From Cololabis saira (taxonomy: Eukaryota > Chordata > Actinopteri > Beloniformes > Belonidae): a DNA stretch of 64,000 nucleotides. The notes beneath the pieces are model-generated. The model did not search any database. It was given only the letters and a program-made list of their open reading frames with translations, and was not told where the DNA came from. A program made the translations under genes and the position numbers. Within the stretch, counting starts at the first letter, position 1; each line of letters opens with the position of its first letter. Positions 48,680 to 60,322 of this stretch are shown piece by piece. The DNA lies in assembly GCF_033807715.1 (NCBI RefSeq), contig NC_084597.1, positions 11,162,843-11,226,842 of the forward strand, read 5' to 3'.

Positions 48680-50383
48680 TGGAGCTAGAACAGTCTCATA
48701 ATTGACAAATGCACAGGACAAGTTTTACAAATGCACAGACCGATTTGCAAATACACACACCGTTTCACACATGCACAGAACAATTCACACGTGTGTAGGA
48801 CAAAATATACAAATGTATTTTTGATGCACACACAAATATAACCTGATTTACAAACTTTTTTTTTTGTCTGTGAGCTGCGCTGGATTTGCGTGTGACTTTT
48901 GAGACTCTCCTGACGTGACTCGATCCACAAATACGTTTTTTTTTAACACGGAAGGATCTGCAACCAATCAGATTTGTTCCAGCCAATCATAAGAGCGCAC
49001 CCCACGTGGGAGACGCAGAGCAGTGGATAAAACACGACTTACTCCAAACCAATCAGATTAAAGGGGCGGATACACCTGCTGTTTGAACTGCGTTAGCGCC
49101 GTTCGCTTAGAAAAGTGATTAATATTTCGAGTTGGTGAAGTAAAGATAAATAAACAGCAACAGGACATAAATATCTCTGCTGTTTCTCATCATCAGATGC
49201 TGCATCGGCAGGACTAGAGCTCTCCCGACGGCTCTGGTTGAACGGCCCGACAAACCATCTCCGATCGCGCTGTTTTATTTACCGAGATCACAAGAAAAGC
49301 AGAACAGTGACCTCCTCTCCATCCTGTTTATTTATCTTTTATCTCCTGTTGCTGTTCATTTATCTTTACTCCACCAACTCCAAATATTAATCACTTTTCT
49401 AAGCGAACGGCGCTAAAGCAGCTCAAACAGCAGGTGTATCCGCCCCTTTAATCTGATTGGTTTAGAGTAGGGCTGTTCGATTAATCGATTTTAAATCGTA
49501 ATCGCGATTATGTAATTAGAACGATGTTAAATCGTGAAAATCGTAAAATCGATTTTTCACTTTTTTTTTTTTTTTTTTATACCTTGTCTGCACACATATT
49601 AATGATTGATACCATATTAATGATTGATACCATATTAATGATTGATGGAAATACCTCTTGATACCTGCGACAAGTGCCCCGTGGGAGAGGCTCTTTAGTG
49701 TAGGAGGGGGCGTTGGAACATGCCACCGGGTAGACCGGCTCGTGTTCCTTGATTTTTTTTTTCAGAGATAAAACTTTATATTTTATTATATTTTTTAAAA
49801 CTTTTTTTCAACTTATTTTACAGAGTTTTGCACTTTATTCATTCCTTTTTGGTTTAATAAGAGCAAAGTTTGCAGTTAAAGTCCAATGGGGCAAATGTTC
49901 AATAAAAAAACAGCATATTTGAAATCATTGCTTTGCCTTTTGTCAATTCACAAAATAATCGTAATCGTAATCGAAAATCGGATTTTGAGAGAAATAAATC
50001 GAGATTTTATTTTTGGGCAAAATCGAACAGCCCTAGTTTAGAGTAAGTCGTGTTTTATCCACTGCTCTGCGTCCCCCACGTGGGGTGAGCTCTTATGATT
50101 GGCTGGAACAAAGAAAGACATCTGATTGGTTGCAGATCCTTCCGTGTTAAAAAAAAACGTATTTGTGGATCGAGTCACGTCAGGGGAGTCTCAAAAGTCA
50201 CATGCAAATCCAGCGCAGCTCACAGACAAAAAAACATTTGTAAATCAGGTTATATTTGTGTGTGCATCAAAAATACATTTGTATATCTTGTCCTACGCAC
50301 GTGTGAATTGTTCTGTGAAACGGTGTGTGCATTTGTAAAACTTGTCCTGTGCATTTGTCAATTATGAGACTGTTCTAGCTCCA
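48680..50383. mobile_element. 1.7-kb fold-back element with TGGAGC termini (TA-flanked)
   Basis: tggagctagaacagtctcat and its complement end the element, with TA outside. The arms pair over about 780 bp on the left; the right arm is split by a younger hAT element (49468-50034). Terminal TGGAGC and TA flanks are shared with the fold-back at 18629-19727, although the rest differs. Confidence 0.87.
49468..50034. mobile_element. hAT MITE with TAGGGCTGTTCGATT termini, nested
   Basis: GTTTAGAG (49460-49467, 50035-50042) flanks tagggctgttcgatt and aatcgaacagccc-ta. Sub-terminal aatcg words repeat on both sides. It lies inside the right arm of the 48680-50383 element. Confidence 0.92.
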
Positions 50384-50757
50384 TACTCATCCCTATCACA
50401 TGATAATGTAGTCGCACAACTGCCTGTAGTAATCCACTGGATTTATGGTGAACATGGAAGAAAGCACGAGGACAGTGGAAATGTTCAGATTATAGCATGG
50501 CACTGAAAAAACACCATTACATTGGAAGTCTTTGCAGAAATCCAGACTAATCAGATCTAGTATTCAACCATTTTCTTTTCATTGGCGAAATATTAGTGCG
50601 AAATATCGTCCTTGTCAAAACCTCTCCATCTTTCTGGAGACTCAGTTGCTCTTTCAGGATGGTACGTTGTAAACTGGTCTTCATAGTCTCATAGTATAGG
50701 CATTAACAGCCAGAGAGTGACGTTCTCATCTTTTGTTCTTCTCATCCTTCTTCTCAG
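50384..50757. other. itga1 intron 17, last part
   Basis: Unremarkable intronic sequence ending in the exon 18 acceptor. Confidence 0.5.
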
Positions 50758-50868
50758 GCCCGGCTGGATTTCCGAGATCCTCTCTTGGTGTCTTTGGATT
50801 TTGAATTAGCTGACAAGGACCAAGGCCCCGTCCTGGATGAAAGCATTCCCAGATCCATCAATAAGACG
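50758..50868 (+). CDS. itga1: itga1 exon 18: thigh/calf region
   Basis: The exon reads ARLDFRDPLLVSLDFELADK and DQGPVLDESIPRSINKT. LDFELADxDQGPVLDESIP matches the LDFNLTDPENGPVLDDSLP segment of alpha-1. The acceptor is cttctcag and the donor gtaaga, with phase 0 at both ends. It is 6.2 kb from exon 17. Confidence 0.95.
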
Positions 50869-51960
50869 GTAAGAGCACTATTACATAGGCTCGCTTGATT
50901 ATGGGTCAGAATCGTGATTATTTTGATCAACAGCGCTCTCGAAATCAATCTGGACTCTAGACGATTATCCAACTTGATCGCGTGGTTAAAAACAATAACT
51001 GACCCACAATTGGCACCAAAATCCATCAGAGATTTTACTTGGACACATTTGGAAAAAGGACATCAAGGACATCAAGCAACTGCTGGAAACTGCCGGCGAG
51101 GACGAGATTCTCTGGGGATTAGTGAGGCTGTAGGAACAGGATGAAGTCCTCAACAAAACAAGTGCTGGAATGCTGGGTAAAAGAGCGAATCCTAAATAAA
51201 TAATGAATTTAAATTACAACACTTACTGCGAGACAGGTGACATGAAGCAGCCGCGTTGAAGACGACTCCAAGGGCTGTGAAATAGTGGTGGTCAGCATTA
51301 TTTCACTGGATTTTTCCCTTATTTTCCCTTCCTGATGTGTTGCAATCTGAAAAATAACCTGTTTTTTTTAAATAAGTTCTTGTTCGTCAGTTAATATCAA
51401 AAAATAACAGAAAGCTTATGATTTGAACTAACAGAGAAGCAGTACTTGAAGCCCATTTTTAAGCTCCTTCAGCTGTTTATTTGTAAGAAGCGGGGGTTGA
51501 GAAGTGGGCTTCTCATTTCTGGCTCTGAATCTGCACCCGTTACAGTAAATCAGCTTCTGCAACAGCTGACTGCCATCCCTCAGCGTTTCCCCAGCTCTGT
51601 GTTAATGTTTCAACACCAACAACCAGGACGATCTTCCCACACTCCCACGTACGTGTTTGCTCTAGCAGGAGGGTTTAAAGACAAGTGTCGACGAGAGTTT
51701 TCAGATAGTGTGTGCGAATATCACAGGAGATGTCGGTTTCATCGGGTGTGCCCCATGTGTAGGAAATGCACAATAGTGACCTTATTGTTGAGTTGAGGCA
51801 GTGGTGTCAATTCAGTCAAAGCTAAGGTATGGCAAGGTTACGAGTCACAGAACTTAACTAGAGTATCAATCAACACGTCCTGCAAATACTCATCACAGAA
51901 GTCTTTGGAGCTTATCTGTGTGGTCAAGAAAATTGGAGCTTTTTCAAATGCAGTCTCGCT
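50869..51960. other. itga1 intron 18, first part
   Basis: Intronic sequence. The 116-codon frame at 51446-51796 has no splice context or known relatives that I can recognise. Confidence 0.45.
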
Positions 51961-52644
51961 CACTGCAAAAACTCAAAATCTTACCAGGAATATTTGTCTT
52001 ATTTCTAGTTGGTAAAGGTCTGGAGGCTGATGCACACCTAAAAAAAGACTTGGTGAAACAGGTGCGTTGGAGTAGGTAGGAGTGAATCAAGGAAAAAAAG
52101 GGGTCTCCCGCACACTGTAAAGTCAAATGCAAAAAACTTTAATAGGGTAAACAAAAGAGATTTTTAAAGAATCTTTAAAAATCTCTGCTTGAGAAAGGTC
52201 CTGTGGACCGAAACGTTGCTTTTTTGTTTACCCTATTAAAGTTTTTTGCATTTGACTTTACAGTGTGTGGGAGACCCCTTTTTTTCCTCTTATTTCTAGT
52301 TAAAATGTCTCATTTTTAGTCAAAAAATCTCATTACACTTAAAACAAGAGTCATCACAATAACTTGTTATTTGACCATTTTCCCCTGTTTCAAGTAAATT
52401 TTCACTTGAAATAAGTAGAAAAATCTGCCAGTGGGACAAGATTTATCTTCTTATTACAAGCAAAAAAATCTTGTTCCACTGGCAGATTTTTCCACTTATT
52501 TTAAGTGAAAATCTACTTGAAACAGGTGAAAATGGTTGTTTTTGAGTCTTGTCTTAAATGTAATGAGATTTTTTTTGGACTAAAAATTAGACATTTTAAC
52601 TAGAAATAAGTAGAAATAAGAAATAATTTTGAGTTTTTGCAGTG
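51961..52644. mobile_element. stand-alone CACTGCAAAAACTC hairpin element, interrupted
   Basis: cactgcaaaaactcaaaatc and ttttgagtttttgcagtg are inverted ends. The same sequence is embedded in all complete CAGTACT-family copies. A 291-bp insertion bounded by direct repeats cttatttctagtt (51998-52010, 52289-52301) interrupts it. Confidence 0.8.
52011..52288. mobile_element. insertion with inverted arms inside the hairpin element
   Basis: Bounded by a 13-bp direct repeat of host sequence. Arms gcacactgtaaagtcaaatg and catttgactttacagtgtg pair, enclosing the ggaccgaaacgttgc motif common in fish repeats. The class is unknown. Confidence 0.6.
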
Positions 52645-52710
52645 TAAAATAACTAGTGAAATCGATCATGTTGTTCTGATTTGCATTTGTAGATATTCTA
52701 TATGTATTAA

Positions 52711-53633
52711 AGGAGCCGTCTGTAAGAAATGTCCAAAACTGGTACTGCAGTCACTTTCCAAATATTGTTGAGCGGCGTGTACCCTCCCCCTCCTCCCCCC
52801 AACCAGAGGTTGCCAGGTAGGCTGCAGAATGCAGCAGGAACGTAGGCTGCCATGGCTGCCATAATTAGAGCCGAGCTGGCAACCCGGATGCCGAAACAAT
52901 ACTGACTTGGTGATTGGGAGATAGGTGGAGGGTGGAGCTTCAGAAACAATACTGACTTTGTGATTGGGAGATAGGTGGAGGGTGGAGCTTCAGAAACAAT
53001 ACTGACTTGGTGATTGGGAGATAGGTGGAGGGTGGAGCTTCAGAAACAATACTGACTTGGTGATTGGGAGATAGGTGGAGGGTGGAGCTTCAGAAACAAT
53101 ACTGACTTGGTGATTGGGAGATAGGTGGAGGGTGGAGCTTCAGAAACAATACTGACTTGGTGATTGGGAGATAGGTGGAGGGTGGAGCTTCAGAAACAAT
53201 ACTGACTTGGTGATTGGGAGATAGGTGGAGGGTGGAGCTTCAGAAACAATACTGACTTGGTGATTAGGAGATAGGTGGAGGGTGGAGCTTCAGAAACAAT
53301 ACTGACTTGGTGATTGGGAGATAGGTGGAGGGTGGAGCTTCAGAAACAATACTGACTTGGTGATTGGGAGATAGGTGGAGGGTGGAGCTTCAGAAACAAT
53401 ACTGACTTGGTGATTGGGAGATAGGTGGAGGGTGGAGCTTCAGGCCAAAACAAAAAATGACAACATAAACATCAGTTGAGGGCTGCAACTCCTCTTTTTA
53501 AACTGGAATATCCTGGCTTGAGTGCTGTTGTCAGTGACATAAGTATTTGAAATGAACATGATTTTTAAATGTCTGTTGACATATCAGGGTCATTTTATGA
53601 TTCGTTTTATTATTGCTCTTACATACAGCTCCT
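52711..53633. mobile_element. TTAA-flanked Kolobok-like element with 50-bp minisatellite
   Basis: TTAA at 52707-52710 and 53634-53637 flanks aggagccgtctgtaag and cttacatacagctcct. An 11-copy 50-bp array lies inside. Confidence 0.82.
52891..53440. repeat. 50-bp tandem array, 11 copies
   Basis: The unit contains gaaacaatactgacttggtg and gggtggagcttca; starts at 52941, 52991, 53041 and so on. Copies are almost identical (only a ttg/ttt and a ggg/agg change seen), so the expansion is recent. Confidence 0.96.
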
Positions 53634-54377
53634 TTAAGTAATAGAATAATCAATACAAATAGACACAGAGTAATTCCATAAATGTATTTAAAAAACAAAC
53701 ATTTACATTTTCCCTTGAAGCCAAGGTGTGGCGGCTGCCGTACCTTGCCATACCCAATTGACGCCCCTGAGTTGAAGGCACGACACACTCTGACTCCCTT
53801 TAATGTCAGAGTCACCTCAGTCGACTGCACTGGCCGAGGCGAGGAAGTGTTATTAGGACCTGTCCTGTTATTGTTTTGGAAGGAAGAGAGGGGGACGCAC
53901 GCATAATGGAAAGTCGTGAAACGGAAGCTTTTTCGTTTGGCATTGTTGACGCTGCGCTGCCTCCGACACCGCAGCGTCTCATCCTGTCTTGGGAAGATCG
54001 ACACTGTTGATCTTAATGGTCCAGTGGGACACTGTTATGAATGGGAGCAGAGCTGACTGAACCTTTGACCTTCAGGGGTGAAAACTAAAGGAAATGAAGT
54101 TGATCCTAACGTGCTTTCATGTTAAGGGGACAAACAAATGTAGCATGGAGTTTAAGCCTGGTTAAAGCCGCAGTCGGGAACCTCCCAAAAATCCAGTAAC
54201 CGGCTAGAAAATTTGAACGCATAAGACGCTCGTGTCCCTCCCAACCTCCCCGAAGTGTTTCCTAAACCCTCCCGCTGCCGTCAAGGAGCGTGCCGTGCTC
54301 GCTAGTGCGCGTGCATCTGAGCTGCAGAGAGTAAGCATGAGTAAGTTACGTTTCTACGGAAATATGAGGCGTCACAG
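53634..54377. other. itga1 intron 18, spacer
   Basis: Unremarkable; 54161 onward (gttaaagccgcagtcggg) may be the left edge of another TTAA element whose right edge was not found. Confidence 0.35.
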
Positions 54378-55415
54378 TACGACGGAGTATTAGGGCCAAA
54401 CTAAGACAAAAACAATGGAAATTACGAGAATAAAGTCGTAATATTTTGAGAATAAAGTCGTAATATTACGAGAATAAAGTCGTAATATTACGAGAATAAA
54501 GTCGTAATATTAAATATATATTATATATAAATATAACTTCACAAGATACTCAATATTCCTCATTTTAACACAGGAAGAAGATGCTCTTCCTGTTAGAGTT
54601 CTCATAAATTATATATTCTCATAATATTACGACTTTATTCTCATAATATTACGACTTTATTCTCATAATATTACGACTTTATTCTCATAAATTACGACTT
54701 TATTCTCATAATATTACGACTTTATTCTCATAATATTACGACTTTATTCTCATAATATTACGACTTTATTCTCGTAATATTACGACTTTATTCTCGTAAT
54801 ATTACGACTTTATTCTCGTAATATTACGACTTTATTCTCGTAATATTACGACTTTATTCTCGTAATATTACGACTTTATTCTCATAATATTACGACTTTA
54901 TTCTCATAATATTACGACTTTATTCTCATAATATTACGACTTTATTCTTGTAATGTTACGACTTTATTCTCGTAATGTTACAACTTTATTCTCGTAATAT
55001 TACGCCTTTATTCTCATAATATTACGACTTTATTCTCGTAATGTTACGACTTTATTCTCGTAATATTACGACTTTATTCTCGTAATATTACGACTTTATT
55101 CTCGTAATATTACGACTTTATTCTCGTAATATTACGACTTTATTCTCGTAATATTACGACTTTATTCTCATAATATTACGACTTTATTCTCATAATATTA
55201 CGACTTTATTCTCATAATATTACGACTTTATTCTTGTAATGTTACGACTTTATTCTCGTAATGTTACAACTTTATTCTCGTAATATTACGACTTTATTCT
55301 CATAATATTACGACTTTATTCTATTACGACTTTTTTCTCATTATATTATGTCTTTATTCTCGTAATTTCCATTTTTTATTTTTTTGTCTTAGTTTGGCCC
55401 TAATACTCCATCGTA
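54378..55415. mobile_element. 6-bp-TSD element, TACGACGGAGTATTAGGGCC family (copy 3)
   Basis: TCACAG (54372-54377, 55416-55421) flanks the inverted ends. Its attacgactttattctcgta array is the longest and most regular of the three copies, with runs of nearly identical 21-bp units from about 54610 to 55370. Confidence 0.88.
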
Positions 55416-55421
55416 TCACAG

Positions 55422-56090
55422 AACAGATACCTGGGAATAAATCAATAATGTCACAAATGGAGGTAATGTAGTTTGATAAGTTGCATTGCAAAATGCAGGT
55501 GGTGCCAAGGGAGGGTGTTTTTTTTGTAAGGGGCAGGTTTTTACTGTGATTGGTTCAGACTAGTTGTTATGCCATGAAATCATCTTAAATACAAATGTCT
55601 TAAACTTTTAAATTACAGCAGTTTTGAATCTGACGCAGTGGCAAAAGACAGTTTGTTACGTGAAGATGTAACGGTCTTATGTTCTCGACAGGTAGAGCTT
55701 ATTCTTCTGTATGTGCGGTAAATGAGGTTGCTTGTTTTGTTCTGTGGCAGCTGGTCTCCGCCTTGCAGTACTGACGTTCCTCCAGGGTTTCCTCTACTGA
55801 ATAATCCCTGCGCTTTTGTTAAAACGCCTGCCACAAAGAGGGGGAATCAGGCCAGACTCAGCTCGGTCTAGCTCCCCTGAGGCACAAAGAGCTACAAGAT
55901 GCTTAAAAGGCTTCTTGTTTTAAGCTGAATTTAACCTTTAAACTGCTGCAGCTTAGCTGTCAAGCAGCATTGCGGGTTCAGACATCCTCGGTCTTCTGCA
56001 GAAAACGGTGACAAGCTTAGGTGAATAAAAATAAGCTAAATACATTTTTGACTAACAGGAAATTTGAATGTCACTTTTTTCCCTTTGCAG
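55422..56090. other. itga1 intron 18, last part
   Basis: Unremarkable intronic sequence to the exon 19 acceptor. Confidence 0.5.
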
Positions 56091-56167
56091 ATTCCTCTGG
56101 TGGACTGTGGAGGTGATGAGAGGTGCATCACTGACCTCGCCCTCCGAGCAGAGGCCAGTGTAAAAAG
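56091..56167 (+). CDS. itga1: itga1 exon 19: calf domain
   Basis: The exon reads IPLVDCGGDERCITDLALRA followed by EASVK and a split arginine. The pattern DCG...C.TDL is the integrin calf motif (DCGxDxxCxxDLxL). The acceptor is ttgcag and the donor gtaagt. Confidence 0.95.
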
Positions 56168-56404
56168 GTAAGTGTTGGAATTAAAATGTACTTTCACGCT
56201 TTTAAATCATTGATAAAACGCAGAAAGAAGCAGTCATAGCTGTAGCTCTTTTTCTTCTCCACAAAAATAACAAATACGTCCTTTTCTGATGAGATTTCAG
56301 CCAGAGAGAACTGAACGTGAGTCTTACACGAGGCTTGACGCTATAATTAAAGGTTGTTGGTTGCTATTGCCTGTTGCCTCTTGGGGAATAGTGATGCTTT
56401 AGGG

Positions 56405-57878
56405 CAGTGGTTCCCAACCTTTTTTTCTTGTTTCCCCCTACTTATGTCTAAGACCAGCCGGGCCCCCCGACCCATACGTACTAGCAGCAAAAGAGTAAAG
56501 TGATTCGTTAAAAATCTTTAATTGAAAAAATTAATTATCTTTTTTTGATACATTTCTCTTTGGTTTACCCTGTACTTTGTTTTTCTCACCTTCCTTTTGT
56601 GTCACCAATGTATAAGATAGGCACAAAAAATAATTGCAAGGACATAAAGATATTTCTGAAAAATGTCTCTTTTAATATGAGAACAACATTTTTTAACATT
56701 TTTCCTTTAACAACCTGTCGGAGTAGTAGTATGATTAAATGTTGAATAATGATATAATAATATGTTTTTAAGTTTTTATCCTGATAAATAACTTAGTATT
56801 TTAAAATTACCAAAATATATTTCTAAGTGGGTTTATACAGACTTGGATTACAGTATTCCATTAGTTGTGTTATTATGATTTTTTTTATATATTTAACATG
56901 CGGAAATATAATTTTTACAACTGCATATCCTCAAAGCAGACAAAGTTTCGCGCCCCCCCAGCAGAGGTGGACAGAGTACTCGACCCCAGTACTTGAGTAA
57001 GAATACAAATACTACTGGTCAAAATTTACTCCGTTACAAGTAAAAGTAGCTCAGTCAAAATATTACTCGAGTAAGAGTAGAAAAGTACTTGCTTTTAAAG
57101 GTACTTAAGTATCCAAAAGTAAATGCTTTTAAATTTACTTTAAGTAAAAGTAAGAGTAAGAGTAAGAGTAAATTTCTTATTTTCCACATCAGTAAATTAC
57201 TATATTTTTTCTAAATTAATTTAAGGATCTTTTAACTCTTGTTTCTGAGAATTAACTCTTTGAAACCAGCTGCACTGATGTGCTGCTTTTAGAACCACAA
57301 TGTTATAAAACCTGCAGAAACACCAAAAACAAATCAAATGAATGGGATCATAAGAGGACAGCAGATGATGCAGAGTTTATTAACAATCATGAACTGAAAC
57401 CAAATGAACCTGCACCATCCAACTAAGTCTGGATCCCCCTCAAAGACCACTGCTTTACAGAAAACTACATCTCTGCTTTCAATAACTCAATGTTGAAGTC
57501 ACTTAACTTTACAGGAAGGACATGTACCAGTACAATATAGCAATATAGAGCATAACAAACTGTCCTTTGACAAAAACAGTTTGTGTCCAATAGGATTTTA
57601 GGGAAGAAGAAAAAAGAGCAGACCTGAAAGTAACGAGTACTTTTCAGCCTTCCTAGAAATTTACTCGAGTAAAAGTAAAAATATTTGTCTTGGAAATGTA
57701 TTCAAGTAAGAGTAATAAGTACCAAAGAAATCTAATACTCAAGTAAAGTACAAATCCTCTGGATATGTACTTAAGTACAGTACTCAAGTAAATTTACTCC
57801 GTTACTGTCCACCACTGCCCCCCAGAGATCTCTGGCGCCCCCCCAGGGGGGGCCCGGACCCCAGGTTGGGAACCACTG
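56405..57878. mobile_element. hAT element with CAGTGGTTCCCAACCT termini (outer host)
   Basis: CTTTAGGG (56397-56404, 57879-57886) flanks cagtggttcccaacct and aggttgggaaccactg. A second hAT element is inserted in its CCCCCCAG stretch. Confidence 0.93.
56962..57817. mobile_element. hAT element with CAGAGGTGGACAGAGTA termini, nested
   Basis: CCCCCCAG (56954-56961, 57818-57825) flanks cagaggtggacagagta and gttactgtccaccactg. The ends are rich in tacttgagta words, the middle is unique and non-coding. Confidence 0.92.
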
Positions 57879-58090
57879 CTTTAGGGGATTTAGGGAATTT
57901 CATACTGAGCTTCGAAGACATCTCTTAGTTTTATTTCAGTCAACAGTGTGTTTCACTTAATATGAAAATGCTTCACGACCAGTTAAAGAGGAACAATCAC
58001 AGCAGCGGTTGGTGTGGAGTGTCACTGCACCCTTCTGGGGACGTGTGCACATCACAGGCCCGTCTCACAGTTGTTCATTTACTTCTCCAG

Positions 58091-58220
58091 GATGGTGATC
58101 AAAGTTAACACCAATGACAAAATCGACGTGAACATCAACATCAAGAACAAACGAGACAACGCCTACAACACCAAAGTTACGCTGACCTTCACCCCAAACA
58201 TCAACTATGTTAAAGTCGAG
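58091..58220 (+). CDS. itga1: itga1 exon 20: calf domain
   Basis: The exon reads MVIKVNTNDKIDVNINIKNK, RDNAYNTKVTLTFTPNINYV and KVE. NIKNKRDNAYNTKVTL is the beta-strand motif (VxNxxDxAYxTxV) found in all alpha chains at this point. The donor is gtgaga. A cluster of four closely spaced exons (20-23) starts here. Confidence 0.96.
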
Positions 58221-58315
58221 GTGAGATTTTGCCTCCTCTTCTTCTCTGCAGCATTTTAGAGCGTACAGAGCGTAAACCAGAGCAGCACGCGATGATGTTT
58301 ATTTTACTTTTTCAG

Positions 58316-58393
58316 CCTGAGACGGCGTGCACTCTGAACGGCACGAGACTGGAGTGTGCCGTTGGATATCCCTTCCTGGGCAGCAATGCAGAG
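58316..58393 (+). CDS. itga1: itga1 exon 21: calf domain
   Basis: The exon has 26 codons: PETACTLNGTRLECAVGYPF and LGSNAE. CxLNGTRLECAVGYPFL matches the C.....ITCKVGYPFL disulfide loop of alpha-1. The acceptor is tttttcag. The donor gttggt departs from consensus but no better in-frame choice is near. Confidence 0.94.
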
Positions 58394-58495
58394 GTTGGTT
58401 TCATCTGTCCTCCCTGCAGGATATAGAGTAAATTCTAGCAGCATTAACGCATCCCTTTTTTTGATTAAAGTTATTGTGTGATATGACATCCACAG

Positions 58496-58572
58496 GAAAA
58501 TTTCAAAGTGAAATTTGAAACAAATCCAAAGAAAATTCTTGACAAAATTCAGATCAATGTGACAGCGACAAG
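58496..58572 (+). CDS. itga1: itga1 exon 22: calf domain
   Basis: The exon reads ENFKVKFETNPKKILDKIQI and NVTAT followed by a split serine. It corresponds to the VTFKILFQFN...ENVTIYLSATS part of alpha-1. The sequon NVT is kept. The acceptor is tccacag and the donor gtgaga. Confidence 0.93.
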
Positions 58573-58733
58573 GTGAGAGAATCACAGCTGTATTTTCATC
58601 GACACTTGATCAAATATGAAACTGATCATTCATTCTGTTTGGCTTTTAAATAAATAAGTGACAAAAATTAAAAAAACTAGTTTTATTGTTAACATTTCAT
58701 GATTACTTTTGTTTGTTTTTTTAATTCCCACAG

Positions 58734-58817
58734 TGACAGTGAGGAGCTGTCCATGAGTGACAACACTGTACAAATATCCATTCCTGTGAAGTATCAACCG
58801 GCAGTCATATTCACAGT
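58734..58817 (+). CDS. itga1: itga1 exon 23: calf domain
   Basis: The exon reads SDSEELSMSDNTVQISIPVK and YQPAVIFTV, the first and last codons being split. SDSEE...SDN...ISIPVKY is nearly the same as the alpha-1 family (SDSEEPPETLSDNVVNISIPVKY). The donor is gtaagt. Confidence 0.96.
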
Positions 58818-59335
58818 GTAAGTATCTCTACAAAAGCTAACAATAATTTAGTTTTTTTCTGTTTTTTTCACCTAAATAATAACAGTGATAAAAACCCTTT
58901 TTGTTTTATATCAATCTCGTAAGAATAAAGACATCTTGGTACTGCAGCACAGTAACAATTGTCTTTTTTTCTGTCACATTGTAAAACATTTTTGTATGAG
59001 GCTATTTCTTTTTACATGTGTAAACTGTTGCCAGAGATGTTTAAAAATACAAATATTTGAATCATTAAGACAGTAATCTCTAGGAGTATTTTTTCCACTC
59101 TGTGAAAATATTTTCTGTAATAAAAATTAGTTTTTTTTAGAAAACCACACTGGTTGCATGGCTAAAATTTACAGTAATTTAACACTACTTGCAAAATTCA
59201 AAAGCACATATAATTAGTCATATCCAAAGAGGGTGACTGTGGAGTCGTGGATCAATTAAGTTTCCCTGCAACCTGAAGGCTGCCCCCAGCCCCCCACCGA
59301 CGCACGTTGCCCAGATAAACGGAGAGGGTTGTGTC
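58818..59335. other. itga1 intron 23, first part
   Basis: Unremarkable intronic sequence. Confidence 0.45.
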
Positions 59336-60322
59336 TAGGGTTGCCACCCGTCCCGTAAAATACGGAATTGTCCTTTATTTGAGAAAAAAATGTTGCGTCC
59401 CGTATTGAACTAATACGGGACGCGATTTGTACCGTATTTGCATTAACTTTTACACCATATTCTAGTTGAATTATTGAAATAAATTAACCTTTACACCATA
59501 TTCTAGTTGAATTATTGAAATAAATTAACTTTTACACCATAGTCTAGTTGAATTATTGAAATAAATTAACTTTTACACCATATTCTAGTTGAATTATTGA
59601 AATAAATTAACTTTTACACCATATTCTAGTTGAATTATTGAAATAAATTAACTTTTACACCATATTCTAGTTGAATTATTGAAATAAGTTAACTTTTACA
59701 CCATATTCTAGTTGAATTATTGAAATAAATTAACTTTTACACCATAGTCTAGTTGAATTATTGAAATAAGTTAACTTTTACACCATATTCTAGTTGAATT
59801 ATTGAAATAAATTAACTTTTACACCATATTCTAGTTGAATTATTGAAATAAATTAACTTTTACACCATATTCTAGTTGAATTATTGAAATAAATTAACTT
59901 TTACACCATATTCTAGTTGAATTATTGAAATAAATTAACTTTTACACCATAGTCTAGTTGAATTATTGAAATAAGTTAACTTTTACACCATATTCTAGTT
60001 GAATTATTGAAATAAATTAACTTTTACACCATATTCTTCACCTGTAGCTATATTATACATCTGGGCTGATATGGACATACGTAGCATAGGAGGCTATTTC
60101 AGTTACTAGTATGGTTGGCTGTCTATACAGTCATGCAAGTTCAATGCTATTAAAGCACTTTAAACTTGAAATCAAAGCATTTTGTTTTTTTATATAAAAA
60201 TGTTATATAAAAATAAACACATTTTTATTCAGTTTAGTAGTTTGGGGGCTTTTTTCTTTTTGCTCCTGCGCTGCTGAAATCAGGGCGTCCCTTATTTCTA
60301 TTTCTGAAAGGTGGCAACCCTA
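59336..60322 (+). mobile_element. hAT element with 41-bp minisatellite (copy 3)
   Basis: GTTGTGTC (59328-59335, 60323-60330) flanks tagggttgccacc and ggtggcaaccc-ta. It has about 14 units of the 41-bp repeat, with ccatattc/ccatagtc variants absent from copy 1. Confidence 0.92.

Noticed and set aside
53531..54004. 157-codon minus-strand frame
   Set aside because: Partly inside a TTAA element end, no splice sites and no recognisable domain; length is compatible with chance.
54378..55415. Regular 21-bp repeats resembling a CRISPR array
   Set aside because: Units follow each other directly without unique spacers, lie inside a transposon in a vertebrate intron, and no cas genes exist.
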